From NCBI GenBank assembly GCA_025360645.1, contig JANYBT010000044.1, positions 1 through 64,000 on the forward strand: 64,000 nt of DNA, written 5' to 3'. Below the pieces are notes generated by a model. That model searched no databases. It had not been told where the DNA came from and worked only from the letters and a program-made list of their open reading frames with translations. A program made the translations under genes and the position numbers. Position 1 is the first letter of the stretch. The number at the start of each line of letters is the position of its first letter. Positions 1 through 9,800 of the stretch are shown piece after piece. The DNA comes from Acidobacteriaceae bacterium (GTDB taxonomy: Bacteria; Acidobacteriota; Terriglobia; Terriglobales; Acidobacteriaceae).

Positions 1-648
1 AACCGCTTTAATGGCGCGGGCGGTGTGGTCGTAAAGTTCGAAATAGGTGGATTGCTTGGGGTCTCCCACCCAGAAATCAATATTGGGCTCGTTCCAGACC
101 TCGAAGTACCACTGCGAGACTTCGTCGATGCCATAGCGCTCGACCAGGTGGCGGGCGAATTGCGAGATCAGCGAATCCCACTTGGCGTAGTCCTTGGGAG
201 GGGCGACGTTGGGCTTGTACCAGAAAGCATGGGGTGCGTCTTTGGCCGCGAGCTTCGAGGGCATGAAGCTGAGTTCGACGAAGGGGCGCACGCCATTGGC
301 GCGTAGGCCGTCATAAATCTGATCCACATAAGAAAAATTCAGGATGGGAGTGCCCTTGGCATCTTCGTCGTAAATTCCGACTTCGTCGTGAAGGATGGCG
401 TGGAAGCGGACGTACTGCATGTCGGTGATCTGCTTGACCTCGCGCAGGTCGTGGCGATAGCTGTCGCGCAAGGAGAGGATGGCGCGGCCGGAGCCGAACA
501 TGTGCTCCCAGAAATGAGGGAAGGGATGGGCGGGAGCGGCGGCGTCCACGACGACCACTTCCGGCTTTTGTGCCCAAGATAAAACCGGGGTGATGGCGAG
601 CGCCAGACAAAGGATTTTCCCAGAGAGAGAGGAGTTCATCATCTTCAT
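1..648 (-). CDS. Glycoside hydrolase family 39 (beta-xylosidase-like), partial
   Basis: The 216 visible codons form the N-terminal part; the 3' end runs off the window. The protein begins MKMMNSSLSGKILCLALA and has a signal peptide ending near LSWAQ (residue 27), so it is exported. The segment around residues 181-189 reads FEVWNEPN, the family's acid/base motif, which makes Glu187 the likely proton donor. FWEHMFGSGRA and the following TDMQYVRFHAIL are also typical of GH39 enzymes acting on xylo-oligosaccharides or related beta-glycosides. The ATG at 648 was chosen over the ATGs at 642 and 639 because it gives the longest signal peptide; no strong Shine-Dalgarno is visible. The gene lies just downstream of the TonB receptor, which suggests a shared sugar-uptake role. 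Confidence 0.8.
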   Translation of the reverse strand, partial: MKMMNSSLSGKILCLALAITPVLSWAQKPEVVVVDAAAPAHPFPHFWEHMFGSGRAILSLRDSYRHDLREVKQITDMQYVRFHAILHDEVGIYDEDAKGTPILNFSYVDQIYDGLRANGVRPFVELSFMPSKLAAKDAPHAFWYKPNVAPPKDYAKWDSLISQFARHLVERYGIDEVSQWYFEVWNEPNIDFWVGDPKQSTYFELYDHTARAIKAV

Positions 649-665
649 GCCGCCGTTCCTAGGAT

Positions 666-706
666 GGAAAAAGCGGGCAGCGCATTCTGGTTAAGATGCG
701 CTGCCC
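666..706 (-). terminator. Rho-independent terminator of the TonB receptor gene
   Basis: A perfect 11-bp inverted repeat (arms at 675-685 and 696-706, 10-nt loop) lies 26 bp after the receptor's stop codon. On the minus strand it is followed by GCTTTTTCC. It sits between the receptor and the GH39 gene, so it should separate or attenuate their transcription. Confidence 0.8.
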
Positions 707-731
707 ACGGTGCAGCCCGCTTGCGCGGGAA

Positions 732-3700
732 CTAGAAGGTGAGCCGAGCCTGGAACTCAATCACGCGTCCGGACAGACCGCCTGGAGAGCGCCCGAACAG
801 CGGGCTCTCAATGCGGGTATTGTCGCTGCCGAAGCTGAAGGGTTGCAGATTGAGTTTGTTGAAGACGTTGAAGAAGTTACCGCGCAACTCGAGACTAGCG
901 CCTTCGCCCAGAGCCCGGTTGGGGATGGCGAAAGACTTGACCACGCTCATATCGAGGTTGAGATAGCTGGGCCCGGTGAAGGAGTTGCGCCCAATGCCCG
1001 GAGGTCCCGGCGTGCAAGTGTCGAAGTAGGGGTAGCCAGGACGGGTAGTGGGATCGGGGTTACTGCACTGCACAAATCCCGGTGCGCCGCTGACCGTGAT
1101 GGGCTGCCAGGGAAGAAGCAATCCGGGGAAGTTGGAGAGCGGGTTGATGAAGGCGTCATTGGAGTTGCCGGTGCCAGGTTGCCGCAGGAGCTTGGTGGGC
1201 CGGGTGGGGTTGATGGTGTTGGCATTGGTGATGGCTACGGAGTTGAGCTGGCCAGTGACCGGGGTCCAGGGGAAGCCGGTGTGCCAGGTGTAGATGCCAT
1301 TCACTTGCCATCCACCCAGGACCTTGCCCTTGAAGGTGGATTTGTCGCGGAAGAACGGCAAGTCATAGAGGGCAACGAAATTCAGGTAATGAGTCGAGTT
1401 AAAGTCGGAGGGACCGTGCTCGGTCTGAGGATGGGCCGGATCGGTCTGGTTGGTGACTGCGCCGGGACCCTCATTGGAGAGCTGGTCGATACTCTTGCTG
1501 AAGCGATATTGCAAATCAAACGATATGCCATGGGTGAACTGGCGGCGCAGGCGGGCGTTGAGCGAGTTGAAGTTAGAGTTAGTGTCGCTAGTCGGAATGT
1601 ACACCGCATAAAATGAGTTGCTGGGCTGCTGCAGGAAGTTCTGGTTGACCAGACGAGGCAAGCGGTGGCCCACGCTTCCCTGATAGCCCACGGTAGCGAT
1701 GAGGTTGTAGGGGAGCCTGCGCTCCATCTCCAACGAGTAGAGATAAACGTAGGCGTCGCGGAACTTAGGGCTTCCGCCGTAGATTTCGACTCCCTGATCA
1801 AAGCTGCACGCGGCGTCGCCGCAAACCCCGCCAGTCTTGGGATCGATGCCAAAAGCCAGCGCGGGATTGGCCGGATAGCTGTTGTAGGCCTTGCTGGCCC
1901 CTAGAGCGTAAAGAATGGCGCCGCCGTCAAACGGCGAACCAAACACGTCGCCTCCCGGAGTGCCGCCGGAAGTGCCGCAGCACAGGCCGAAGCGAGCGTA
2001 GTTGGGGGGGTTAAAGGCGGCATTGCCGAACTGCACATCGTCAGGTCGGTTGAAGGCAAGGCCCGCACCGCCGCGGAACACGGTCTCGCCATTGTACTTG
2101 GAAGGGCTCCAGGCGAAGCCAATGCGGGGGCCGAAGTCCCGCTTGGTGGGACTGATGAGGCTGTTGACATGGCCGACGGTAGCGGTGGACAAGACACCGC
2201 CCGGTCCGAAGGTGATGTTGGAGAGACCATTCTTTGCGTCAGCGAAGGGGCTGAAGTATTCCCAGCGCAGGCCCAGGTTGATGGTCAAGTTCGAGCGCAC
2301 CTTCCAGTCATCCTGGAAGAAGGCGCCATAGGACTTGGAACGCAGGTAACGCTGGGCGTTGGCGGGGCCGCCAGTCTGGGGGTTGGCGTCAATGCCTTCA
2401 AAGATAGGAGCGTCATTGGCGAAATTCCAGACCAAGTGATCCACGTAGATGGGGCGGGCCTGACCGCTCAGATTGTTATTGTTCTGCTCCGCGGTGAAAT
2501 CGAAGCCCATCTTCAGCGTCTGGTTGCCCAGGCTCTTGGTGATGTTATCGCGGAGGTTGTAGCTGTTTTCGACAAAGGCCGCGGGGGTGGTGGAACCCTG
2601 CTGGGCCCCGAACCGGATCCGATCGAAGTTGTAGCCCTCGATTTCAATGCGTGGAATGCCGAAATTGACGTTTTTACTTGTTGCGATCTGATTGAAATTG
2701 AAGCGCGTGAAATTTACCCGGAACTCATTGAGAAGTGTGGGGGTGAAGGTGTGGATGAAGGAGACGGCCTGCACCTGGTTGAGCGGCTGCTTGTTCAAAT
2801 CGGCCAGGGGACGACTGCGACCGCCAGCGTCGGCGCCCAAGCCATTGAAGAGCGTGAAGTAAGCGCTGTAGGCAAGCTGGTTTTTGCCGGAGATGTAATC
2901 CAAGCGCCCGTTGTATTGGTTTCCGTCACTCGTGCCCGGCAGACGGAGGGTGACAAATTGGATATCGGGAGTCGTGGGATCGAGGCCGCCGCCAATTTGC
3001 CCACCGCCAATGAGGTTGGCGTTGGGGCCGGTAAAGGGGAGATATTGCCCGACCGCGCCAAACGGAGAACCGATATTCAGGCCGTTGCCGACGACCAGGC
3101 AGTTGACACCATCGGTGAGCCCAGCGAGTGCACAGGTCGGAACCAGCACGGAGGCAATGCGAGGCTCAATGCCGGGGGAGGTCAACACCGTGGCAGCAAT
3201 GCTGCCGGGGTGAAAGGCCGCGACCAGTTGGCGGAACTGCGAAGTCTCCACCCAGGTGGGACTGGAGACGCCCGCGTCGTTGCTCCGCAAACCTTCGTAA
3301 GAAAAGAAGGCGAAGAGTTTGTCTTTGAGGATGGGAGCGCCCAGGCTGCCGCCGAACTGGCGGTATTTGTTGTTGGAGCGGACCGGGGGCGCATTGTCGG
3401 GACCACCGTAGCGGTTGAAAGCGTTCCAGTTGGGGTCCTGATATTTGAAGAAACCGCTGCCGTGGAGCTGGTTGGTGCCGCTCTTGGTGACGACCTTGAC
3501 CTGAGCGCCGGCACCGCGGCCATCTTCCGCAGAATAGGAACTGGAGAGAACAGAAATTTCCTGCACCGACTCCTGGTTGGGAGTAATGACGGCGGCGCCG
3601 CCATACTGCAAGCTGTTGACGCTGACTCCGTCAATGTTGAAGTTGTTGGCGGACTGGCGCTGTCCATTGGCCACGACCTGGACCGAATTTTCGGTCTGGA

Positions 3701-4277
3701 AGATGGAGGAGTTGGAGCCGCCGGGGCTGGTCTGGTTGGGCAAGTTGTTGGCGCCGCCAGCGCCGCCACGGGAGCCATCGCCAAACACGCCGGGGGTGAA
3801 GCGGAGCAGTTCGTAGGGATCGCGGCCAGTCTGGGGGAGGCGCGCGATTTCCCGGGCAGAGATGCTGTCGCCGGTGTTCGCGTTTTCGGTTTGCAGAGCT
3901 TCCGCCGAGGCACTGACTGTGACTTCCTCAGAGACGGCGCCGACTTGCACGGTTACATCAAAACCACGCGGCTCCTCGGCCTTAACCTGCACATCCTTGG
4001 AGACAGAACTCTTGAACCCGGCAGCTTCCACGGTCACGGTGTAATTGCCGGGGGGCAATTCACTGATGCGGTAGTAGCCTTCGCCGGAGGAAACGGTGTT
4101 GCGGGTGAGGCCGGTGTCCTGGTTGGCGACCGCCACTTTGGCATCTTTGATGACGGCATGGTTGGCATCCAGAATGGTGCCCTGCAAGCTAGCCTTAAAT
4201 TGCGCGAATCCAGGGATCGCCAGCAGCAGCAGTGCGGGGACGATCAGCAGGGCTCTGAGAAGTCGGGTAGGTAGCAT
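732..4277 (-). CDS. TonB-dependent receptor, Oar-like, with carboxypeptidase-regulatory N-terminal domain
   Basis: A 1181-residue outer-membrane protein. The start ATG at 4277 is preceded by GGAGG (4283-4287) and gives a clear signal peptide, MLPTRLLRALLIVPALLLL...GFAQ; the open frame extends 24 codons further upstream without support. Residues about 27-115 form a carboxypeptidase-regulatory/Ig-like domain (GTILDANHAVIKDAKV, GYYRISELPPGNYTV). A plug region follows (TGRDPYELLRFTPGVFGDG, NNFNIDGVSVN), then a long beta-barrel ending in RVIEFQARLTF with the terminal aromatic residue usual for barrel proteins. Such acidobacterial receptors are presumed to import sugars or polymer fragments. The divergent LacI-family gene and the operator on its promoter suggest substrate-induced expression. 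The substrate cannot be read from the sequence; the neighbouring GH39 hints at a xylose-type ligand. Confidence 0.9.
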   Translation of the reverse strand: MLPTRLLRALLIVPALLLLAIPGFAQFKASLQGTILDANHAVIKDAKVAVANQDTGLTRNTVSSGEGYYRISELPPGNYTVTVEAAGFKSSVSKDVQVKAEEPRGFDVTVQVGAVSEEVTVSASAEALQTENANTGDSISAREIARLPQTGRDPYELLRFTPGVFGDGSRGGAGGANNLPNQTSPGGSNSSIFQTENSVQVVANGQRQSANNFNIDGVSVNSLQYGGAAVITPNQESVQEISVLSSSYSAEDGRGAGAQVKVVTKSGTNQLHGSGFFKYQDPNWNAFNRYGGPDNAPPVRSNNKYRQFGGSLGAPILKDKLFAFFSYEGLRSNDAGVSSPTWVETSQFRQLVAAFHPGSIAATVLTSPGIEPRIASVLVPTCALAGLTDGVNCLVVGNGLNIGSPFGAVGQYLPFTGPNANLIGGGQIGGGLDPTTPDIQFVTLRLPGTSDGNQYNGRLDYISGKNQLAYSAYFTLFNGLGADAGGRSRPLADLNKQPLNQVQAVSFIHTFTPTLLNEFRVNFTRFNFNQIATSKNVNFGIPRIEIEGYNFDRIRFGAQQGSTTPAAFVENSYNLRDNITKSLGNQTLKMGFDFTAEQNNNNLSGQARPIYVDHLVWNFANDAPIFEGIDANPQTGGPANAQRYLRSKSYGAFFQDDWKVRSNLTINLGLRWEYFSPFADAKNGLSNITFGPGGVLSTATVGHVNSLISPTKRDFGPRIGFAWSPSKYNGETVFRGGAGLAFNRPDDVQFGNAAFNPPNYARFGLCCGTSGGTPGGDVFGSPFDGGAILYALGASKAYNSYPANPALAFGIDPKTGGVCGDAACSFDQGVEIYGGSPKFRDAYVYLYSLEMERRLPYNLIATVGYQGSVGHRLPRLVNQNFLQQPSNSFYAVYIPTSDTNSNFNSLNARLRRQFTHGISFDLQYRFSKSIDQLSNEGPGAVTNQTDPAHPQTEHGPSDFNSTHYLNFVALYDLPFFRDKSTFKGKVLGGWQVNGIYTWHTGFPWTPVTGQLNSVAITNANTINPTRPTKLLRQPGTGNSNDAFINPLSNFPGLLLPWQPITVSGAPGFVQCSNPDPTTRPGYPYFDTCTPGPPGIGRNSFTGPSYLNLDMSVVKSFAIPNRALGEGASLELRGNFFNVFNKLNLQPFSFGSDNTRIESPLFGRSPGGLSGRVIEFQARLTF

Positions 4278-4362
4278 CGTTGCCTCCGGTGAAACATGCA
4301 AAACTTGAACTTGAACCACAAGCGGGCGGGACGCCGTGATCTGCGTCACCCGCGGACGTCTA

Positions 4363-4389
4363 ACTAAATCGGAACTAAACCGATTTAGT
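4363..4389. promoter_or_regulatory. LacI-type operator with an extra half-site
   Basis: ACTAAACCGATTTAGT (4374-4389) is a 16-bp near-palindrome with a central CpG and one mismatch, the layout of LacI/GalR-family operators. A further half-site ACTAAATCGG lies at 4363-4372, so the outer arms (4363-4372 and 4380-4389) form a perfect 10-bp inverted repeat. The site falls just downstream of the receptor promoter's -10, where a bound repressor would block initiation or early elongation. The LacI-family gene starts about 140 bp away. Confidence 0.7.
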
Positions 4390-4404
4390 GCGGTGCGGAT
4401 GCTA

Positions 4405-4434
4405 GTTATAGCATTGTTGCGAAACCGCTGTCAA
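4405..4434 (-). promoter_or_regulatory. Sigma-70-type promoter of the TonB receptor gene
   Basis: On the minus strand TTGACA (4429-4434), an 18-nt spacer and TATAAC (4405-4410) make a near-consensus promoter. Transcription would start near 4398 and run into the operator within about ten bases. Confidence 0.75.
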
Positions 4435-4526
4435 GCAGGGGAGGGAGTGGGCGAAGTTTCGGTGGATCGGGAGAGAGCGGTTGGGATGCCGGTCCCCGAT
4501 TCCACGGTTGCCATCGAGTCGGGGGT

Positions 4527-5636
4527 GTGCGAAACTTCCGCAACGTGCCTGCCACGAAAAAAAAGAAGAGCCGCAAATCCGCAGCCAAGCTGAGCAGCAG
4601 CCCAACGAGCCTGAGAACGTTGGCTGACTCCCTGTGCCTTTCCCCTGCCACGGTATCTTTTGTGATGAACCGGTCGGCGGTGGCCGACACCATTCCGCAG
4701 GAAACGCAAGAGCGAATTTTTGCCGCGGCCCGCAAGCTGCATTACCGGCCCAATTTTTTCGCCCGCTCGCTGCGTACCCAGCGCAGCCTGACGGTGGGAG
4801 TGATGGTGCCGGAGGTGAGCGAGGGCTATGCTGCGATGGTGATGAGCGGCATCGAAGACCATCTGCTGCAAGAGGGCTATTTTTATTTTGTGGTCAGCCA
4901 TCGCCACCGGCCTGACTTAATCGACGAGTATCCCAAACTTTTGCTGGCGCGTTCGGTGGATGGATTGATCGCGGTCGATACACCGCTGCGGGTAAATATG
5001 TCGATTCCGGTGGTAACTATATCCGGCCACAACGGAGTGCGGGGCGTGAGCAACATTTTGCTGAACCATCAGCGGGCGGCGGAATTGGCGTTGCAACACC
5101 TGGTGTCGCTCGGGCACAGCCAGATAGCGTTTATCAAGGGACAGGAGTTTAGTTCAGACACGGAGGCGCGGTGGAGCGCGATCAAAGAAGCGGCGCAGGG
5201 ATTGGGACTGAAGGTGAGCGGACGTCTCACCATGCAACTGGAAGGCGATAATGCAACGCCGGAACTTGGGTATCAAGTCACCAAGCGGTTGCTGGCGGGG
5301 GGCCGGCCGTTTACGGCGCTGTTTGCGTTCAATGATATTTCGGCCCTTGGCGCCATTCAAGCCTTGCGGGGACATGGTTTGCGAGTGCCACAGGATGTTT
5401 CGGTGATCGGGTTCGACGACATTTTGAGCGCAGCTTTTTCCAGCCCGCGGTTGACTACGGTGCGACAGCCACTGCGCAAGATGGGCTTGATTGCGGCCGA
5501 GACTCTGCTGCAACGCATCACTCAACCTGGCAAAGATGCGTACGTGAGGGAAATCATGGTGGAGCCGGAGTTGATTGTGAGGGACTCCACGGGGCCGGTC
5601 GCCACGGTGCGTGGCCAGCCGGGCAAGCGCGGGTGA
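4527..5636 (+). CDS. LacI-family transcriptional regulator
   Basis: About 369 residues, the usual LacI/GalR length plus a basic N-terminal tail. The helix-turn-helix starts near residue 27 (TSLRTLADSLCLSPATVSFVMNRS region) and is followed by the hinge-like LHYRPNFFARSL. The remainder is a periplasmic-binding-protein-like sensor (LTVGVMVPEV, DGLIAVDTPL, GHSQIAFIKG, ALFAFNDISALGAI, VSVIGFDD, LTTVRQPL). The start used is GTG at 4527; a second in-frame GTG at 4545 would still keep the whole HTH. It is divergent from the TonB receptor, and an operator of matching type lies between them, so it probably represses the receptor until an imported sugar binds. Its stop overlaps the next gene's GTG, giving an operon with the MFS transporter. 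Confidence 0.92.
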   Translation: MRNFRNVPATKKKKSRKSAAKLSSSPTSLRTLADSLCLSPATVSFVMNRSAVADTIPQETQERIFAAARKLHYRPNFFARSLRTQRSLTVGVMVPEVSEGYAAMVMSGIEDHLLQEGYFYFVVSHRHRPDLIDEYPKLLLARSVDGLIAVDTPLRVNMSIPVVTISGHNGVRGVSNILLNHQRAAELALQHLVSLGHSQIAFIKGQEFSSDTEARWSAIKEAAQGLGLKVSGRLTMQLEGDNATPELGYQVTKRLLAGGRPFTALFAFNDISALGAIQALRGHGLRVPQDVSVIGFDDILSAAFSSPRLTTVRQPLRKMGLIAAETLLQRITQPGKDAYVREIMVEPELIVRDSTGPVATVRGQPGKRG

Positions 5637-6841
5637 CCGAGGGGATGAACGAGAAGGTTCCACGCCACGGCGCACCAGAGGCGCCATCCCCCGAGAGCCG
5701 GACTGCAACCGGGGCGTTGTACGGCGGGTTTCTTCTTTCCGGCGTGGTCACGACTCTGCTGGGCCCGATTCTTCCGGCGTTGGCGTCGCGTTGGTCGCTG
5801 GGGGACGCGCAATCGGGGACTCTGTTTATGGCGCAATTTCTGGGGAACACGCTGGGGGCCACCGGCTCTGGGGCGCTGATTGCACGCTGGGGATACCGAC
5901 GGACGCTGGGCGTCAGCATGTTGCTCACCGCGGCGGGAGTGGCCGGGTTGGGAGCCGCCGGGCACGTCCTGGGATTGTTCTGCATCGCGCTGTATGGAGT
6001 GGGATTGGGGGTATTGATTCCCGCAACTAATCTGTTGGTGGCGGCAACGCATCCCAAGCGGGCGGCGGGAGCGTTGAACTTCCTGAATTTTTGTTGGGGC
6101 CTGGGTGCGGTGGCGTGGCCACTGGCGGCAGCCCGATTCCTGTTGCGCGGTGGTCCGCTGCAGTTGCTGGAGCCGCTGGCCGCGGTGCTGGCGGTGTGGA
6201 GTGCGGCATATTTCTGTTTGCGGATCGAAGCTCCGGAACCGCAGCTGGAGAATGCCCCCGCGGGCCATATTCTTCAGCCTGACGTTGGGTTCTTCGTGCT
6301 TTTGGGCAGCATGTGTTTTCTGTATGTAGGAACGGAAAACGCATTTGCGGGCTGGATTGCGACTTACGTGAAGCGCTTGCTTAGCGAACCGGGGCAGATC
6401 TGGATGGCGATGCCGGCATACTTCTGGGGGGCCTTGCTGGCCGCGCGTTTGGCCGCACCGTGGGTGCTGAAGCACTGGGCGGAGCGCACGGTAGTCTCTG
6501 CAGGATTGTTTGGGGCGACAGCCGGAAGCGTGGTGCTATTGCTTTCCCATTCCACGACAGTCATGGTGTCGGCCATCGTCCTGGTGGGATTGGGGCTGGG
6601 GCCGGTGTACCCCACGTTGATTGCATGGATGACGCAGAAGCGGCCTCATCCTTTGCGCCACACCGCCAGTTACATTTTCGCGGTTTCCGGGTTGGGGGGG
6701 GCCACCCTTCCGCTTCTCGTAGGAGTGGTTTCGGGATGGGCGCTCTCTCTGCGCGCCGGGTTGGCGGTGGTGTGCGCGAGTTGCTTCGCGCTGGTGGTGC
6801 TGGAACTGTGGATCAGCCGCCGCTCCCGACGGCTCATTTGA
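5633..6841 (+). CDS. MFS transporter (sugar porter-like)
   Basis: A 402-residue polytopic inner-membrane protein with about 12 hydrophobic segments in two halves. LIARWGYRRTLG (about residues 82-93) matches the conserved MFS loop 2-3 signature. The second half starts around DVGFFVLLGSMCFLYVGTENAFAGWIATY, reminiscent of the FHS sugar:proton branch. The GTG at 5633 overlaps the LacI gene's stop as GTGA, which indicates translational coupling; an ATG at 5645, preceded by GAGGGG, is an equally plausible start. With the receptor and the GH39 it would complete uptake of a released sugar across the inner membrane. Its 3' end overlaps the convergent beta-helix gene by 8 bp. Confidence 0.85.
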   Translation: MTEGMNEKVPRHGAPEAPSPESRTATGALYGGFLLSGVVTTLLGPILPALASRWSLGDAQSGTLFMAQFLGNTLGATGSGALIARWGYRRTLGVSMLLTAAGVAGLGAAGHVLGLFCIALYGVGLGVLIPATNLLVAATHPKRAAGALNFLNFCWGLGAVAWPLAAARFLLRGGPLQLLEPLAAVLAVWSAAYFCLRIEAPEPQLENAPAGHILQPDVGFFVLLGSMCFLYVGTENAFAGWIATYVKRLLSEPGQIWMAMPAYFWGALLAARLAAPWVLKHWAERTVVSAGLFGATAGSVVLLLSHSTTVMVSAIVLVGLGLGPVYPTLIAWMTQKRPHPLRHTASYIFAVSGLGGATLPLLVGVVSGWALSLRAGLAVVCASCFALVVLELWISRRSRRLI

Positions 6842-9800
6842 CCCCAGTTCCGGTCAAACTGATATTCTGCTTGGCCCCGGTGGAGGAATCGTCGCGAACG
6901 GTGAGTGCGGCCTGGCGTGTTCCGGTCGCGGAGGGAGTGAAAGTGATGGTGAAGTCGCAGGCGACGCCAGCAGCCAAGGTCGCTCCGCAAGTGGTGGTCT
7001 CGGCAAAATCGGTTGCGTTCGCGCCCACCAAGGTGATGCTGGTGAGGTTGAGGGTCGCGCTCCCGGTATTGGTCAGGGTAATGGTCTGGGGCGGGCTGGT
7101 CGTGTTCTTCTTTTGATTGGCGAAGCTGACCGAAGTGGAAGAGAAACTGGCTATGGGGGCTGTGCCAGTGCCACTCAAGCTGACGGTTTGCGTGCCGCCG
7201 GAGGCATTGTCGGTGGCCGTCAGGGTAGCGGATTTCGATCCGCTGCTGGCCGGGGTGAAGGTCAAGCTGATGGTACACGCCGCGCCCGCAGCGACCGTGG
7301 AACCGCAGGTGTTGGTCTGGCTGAAGGATGATTGGTCGGTTCCGCCCATGGCGATGCTGGTAATGCTCAAAGACGCTGAGCCGGTGTTGGTCAGGGTAAC
7401 GATTTGAGCCGGGCTGGTGGTGTTGATGAGCTGGTTGCCGAAGGAGAGCGACGAAGGAGACATGTCCACTGTCGGCGCAGCGGAGCCGGTGCCCGTCAAG
7501 CTGACGGTTTGCGTACCGGTCGTGTCATTGTCCGTGAGGGTAAGGCTGCCGGACAAGCTGCCCGCAGTAGTGGGAGCGAAAATGACCGTCGCGGTACAAC
7601 TGGCGCCTGCAGCCAGGCTGGCGCCGCAGGTGTTGGTCTGGGTCCAGTTGGTGCTGATGGTGATACTGGTGATGCTGAGAGAAGTGGCGCCGAGGTTGGA
7701 GATGGTCACGGACTGCGGCAGACTCTGAGTGTTGATTTCCTGCGAGGCAAAGGTAAGGTTGGTGGGCGATAGAAGGACCGCCGTCCCGGTTCCGGAGAGG
7801 CTGATGGTTTGTGTTCCGCTGGAAGCATTGTCGGAAATTGTCACCGTTGCGCTCTTCGACCCGGTGCTGGCGGGGGTGAAGGTCAGGTTGATATTGCAGG
7901 TGGCGCCGGCAGCGACCGTAGAGCCGCAAGTGTTGGTCTGGCTGAATACGCCCTTGTTGGCCCCGCCGAGAGTGATGCTGGTGATGCTCAACGAAACCGA
8001 ACTGGTGTTGGTGAGAGTGACGGTTTGAGTGGGACTGGTGGTGTTGATCAACTGGTTACCGAAAGCCACCGAGGACGCGGACAGGGTCACGGTGGGAACA
8101 GCGGTGCCGATTCCGGTGAGACTGACGGTCTGAGAGCCGGAGGGGTCGCTGTCGGTGAGGGTCAACGTGCCGGTCAGACTCCCGACCACGGTGGGCGCGA
8201 AGGTGACCGTTACTGAACAGCTCTTGCCTTTGGCCACGCTGGCGCCGCAGCTATTGGTTTCGGTCCAATTGGTGTTGGTGGCGATGCTGGTGATGTTGAG
8301 CGCGCTGGCCCCCTGGTTGGTGACCGTCACGACCTGAGAGGCGCTAGTGGTGTTGACCTGCTGCGATCCAAACGCCAGGCTGGTGGGGGAGAGACTGACG
8401 GCCGAGCCGGTACCGGAGAGGCTGATGGTCTGGGAGCCGTTGCTGGTGTTGTCGGTGATCTTGGCGGTGGCCGTCTTCGATCCCGAACTGGTGGGGGTAA
8501 AGGTCAAGTTGATATTGCAGGCGAGACCGGCGGCAAGAGTCGATCCACAAGTGTTGGTCTGGCTGAATGCCCCTTTGTTGGATCCAGTGATGGCAATGCT
8601 CGAGATCGTGAGGGAAACGGTGCTGGTGTTGGTCAGGGTCACCGTCTGGGTGGTGCTGGTGGTGTTGATGAGTTGGTTGTTGAAGGACACGGACGACGCG
8701 GAAAGCGTGACCGTTGGTTTGACATTTACGCCGCTCCCGGCCAGCGTGGCCGACTGAGAACCGCTGGAAGTGTTGTCATCGACCGTGATGTTTGCGCTTT
8801 TCGAGCCGGTGCTGGTGGGAGTAAAGGTGACAGTAATGGTGCAGGTCGCGGCGGCGGCCAACGTGGAGCCGCAGGTGTCGGTCTGGGCGAAAGATCCCTT
8901 GTTGGAACCGCCGATAGTGATGCTGGTGATGCTCAGGGAAACACTACCGGTGTTGGTCAAGGTTACGGTTTGAGATGGGCTGGTGGTGTTGATTTGTTGT
9001 TTCCCGAATGACAGAGAAGCGGGCGTAACTTTCGCCGTAGGCACGGCGGCTACGCCAGTCCCAGTCAGCGTGATGGTCTGGGAGCCGACATAGGTATTGT
9101 CGGTGATGACGATGGAGGCGCTGAGGGTGGCGACGGTGGTGGGCGCGAAAGTCACGGTGAAAGTGCACATGGCACCCGCAGCCAGCGGGGATGCGCAATC
9201 GGTGGTCTCAGCGAAGTCGCCGGGATTGGTCCCGGACAGCGCGATGCTGGTGATATTCAGATCCACCGTGCCGGTGTTGGTTAAAGTCACGCTCTTGGAA
9301 GCACTGGTGTTGCCAACGGTTTGGTTGCCGAAGGCCAGGTTGCTCTGCGACAGTTGCACGGTGGGGGCGGCGGTTCCAGTGCCAATCAGGTTCACGGTCT
9401 GAGTACCGGTCGCATCACTATCGGTGATGGTGATGGTGCCGGTGAGATTACCCACAGCTAGAGGCGCGAAAGTCACGGTGATGGTGCAGCTATTGCCCGC
9501 CTTGAGAGTGGATCCGCAGGTATTGGTCTGGGTCCAGCTGGTGCCGCTGGATGCGATGCTGGTGATGGTGACGGACGAGTTTGCGAAATTCGTGACGGTG
9601 ACGGTTTGGGACGAGCCAGTGGTGTTGATCTGCTGCGAACCCCAACTGAGATTGACCGTGGAAAGGCGAATCGAAGTGCTGGGCACCACCAGCGACATGG
9701 TGACGGTGTGGGTCAGGTTGCCACTGTTGGCGATGACAGTGACGGGATAGGTGCCGACTTTAGTGGTGGTGGCGGCGGTCACCGTGAAGACCGAGGTTCC

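Noticed and set aside
2169-4274. A 701-codon plus-strand open frame antisense to the TonB receptor
   Set aside because: It is a high-GC shadow frame. The opposite strand has signal peptide, receptor motifs, promoter and ribosome-binding site, while this frame has no recognisable domain or start signal.
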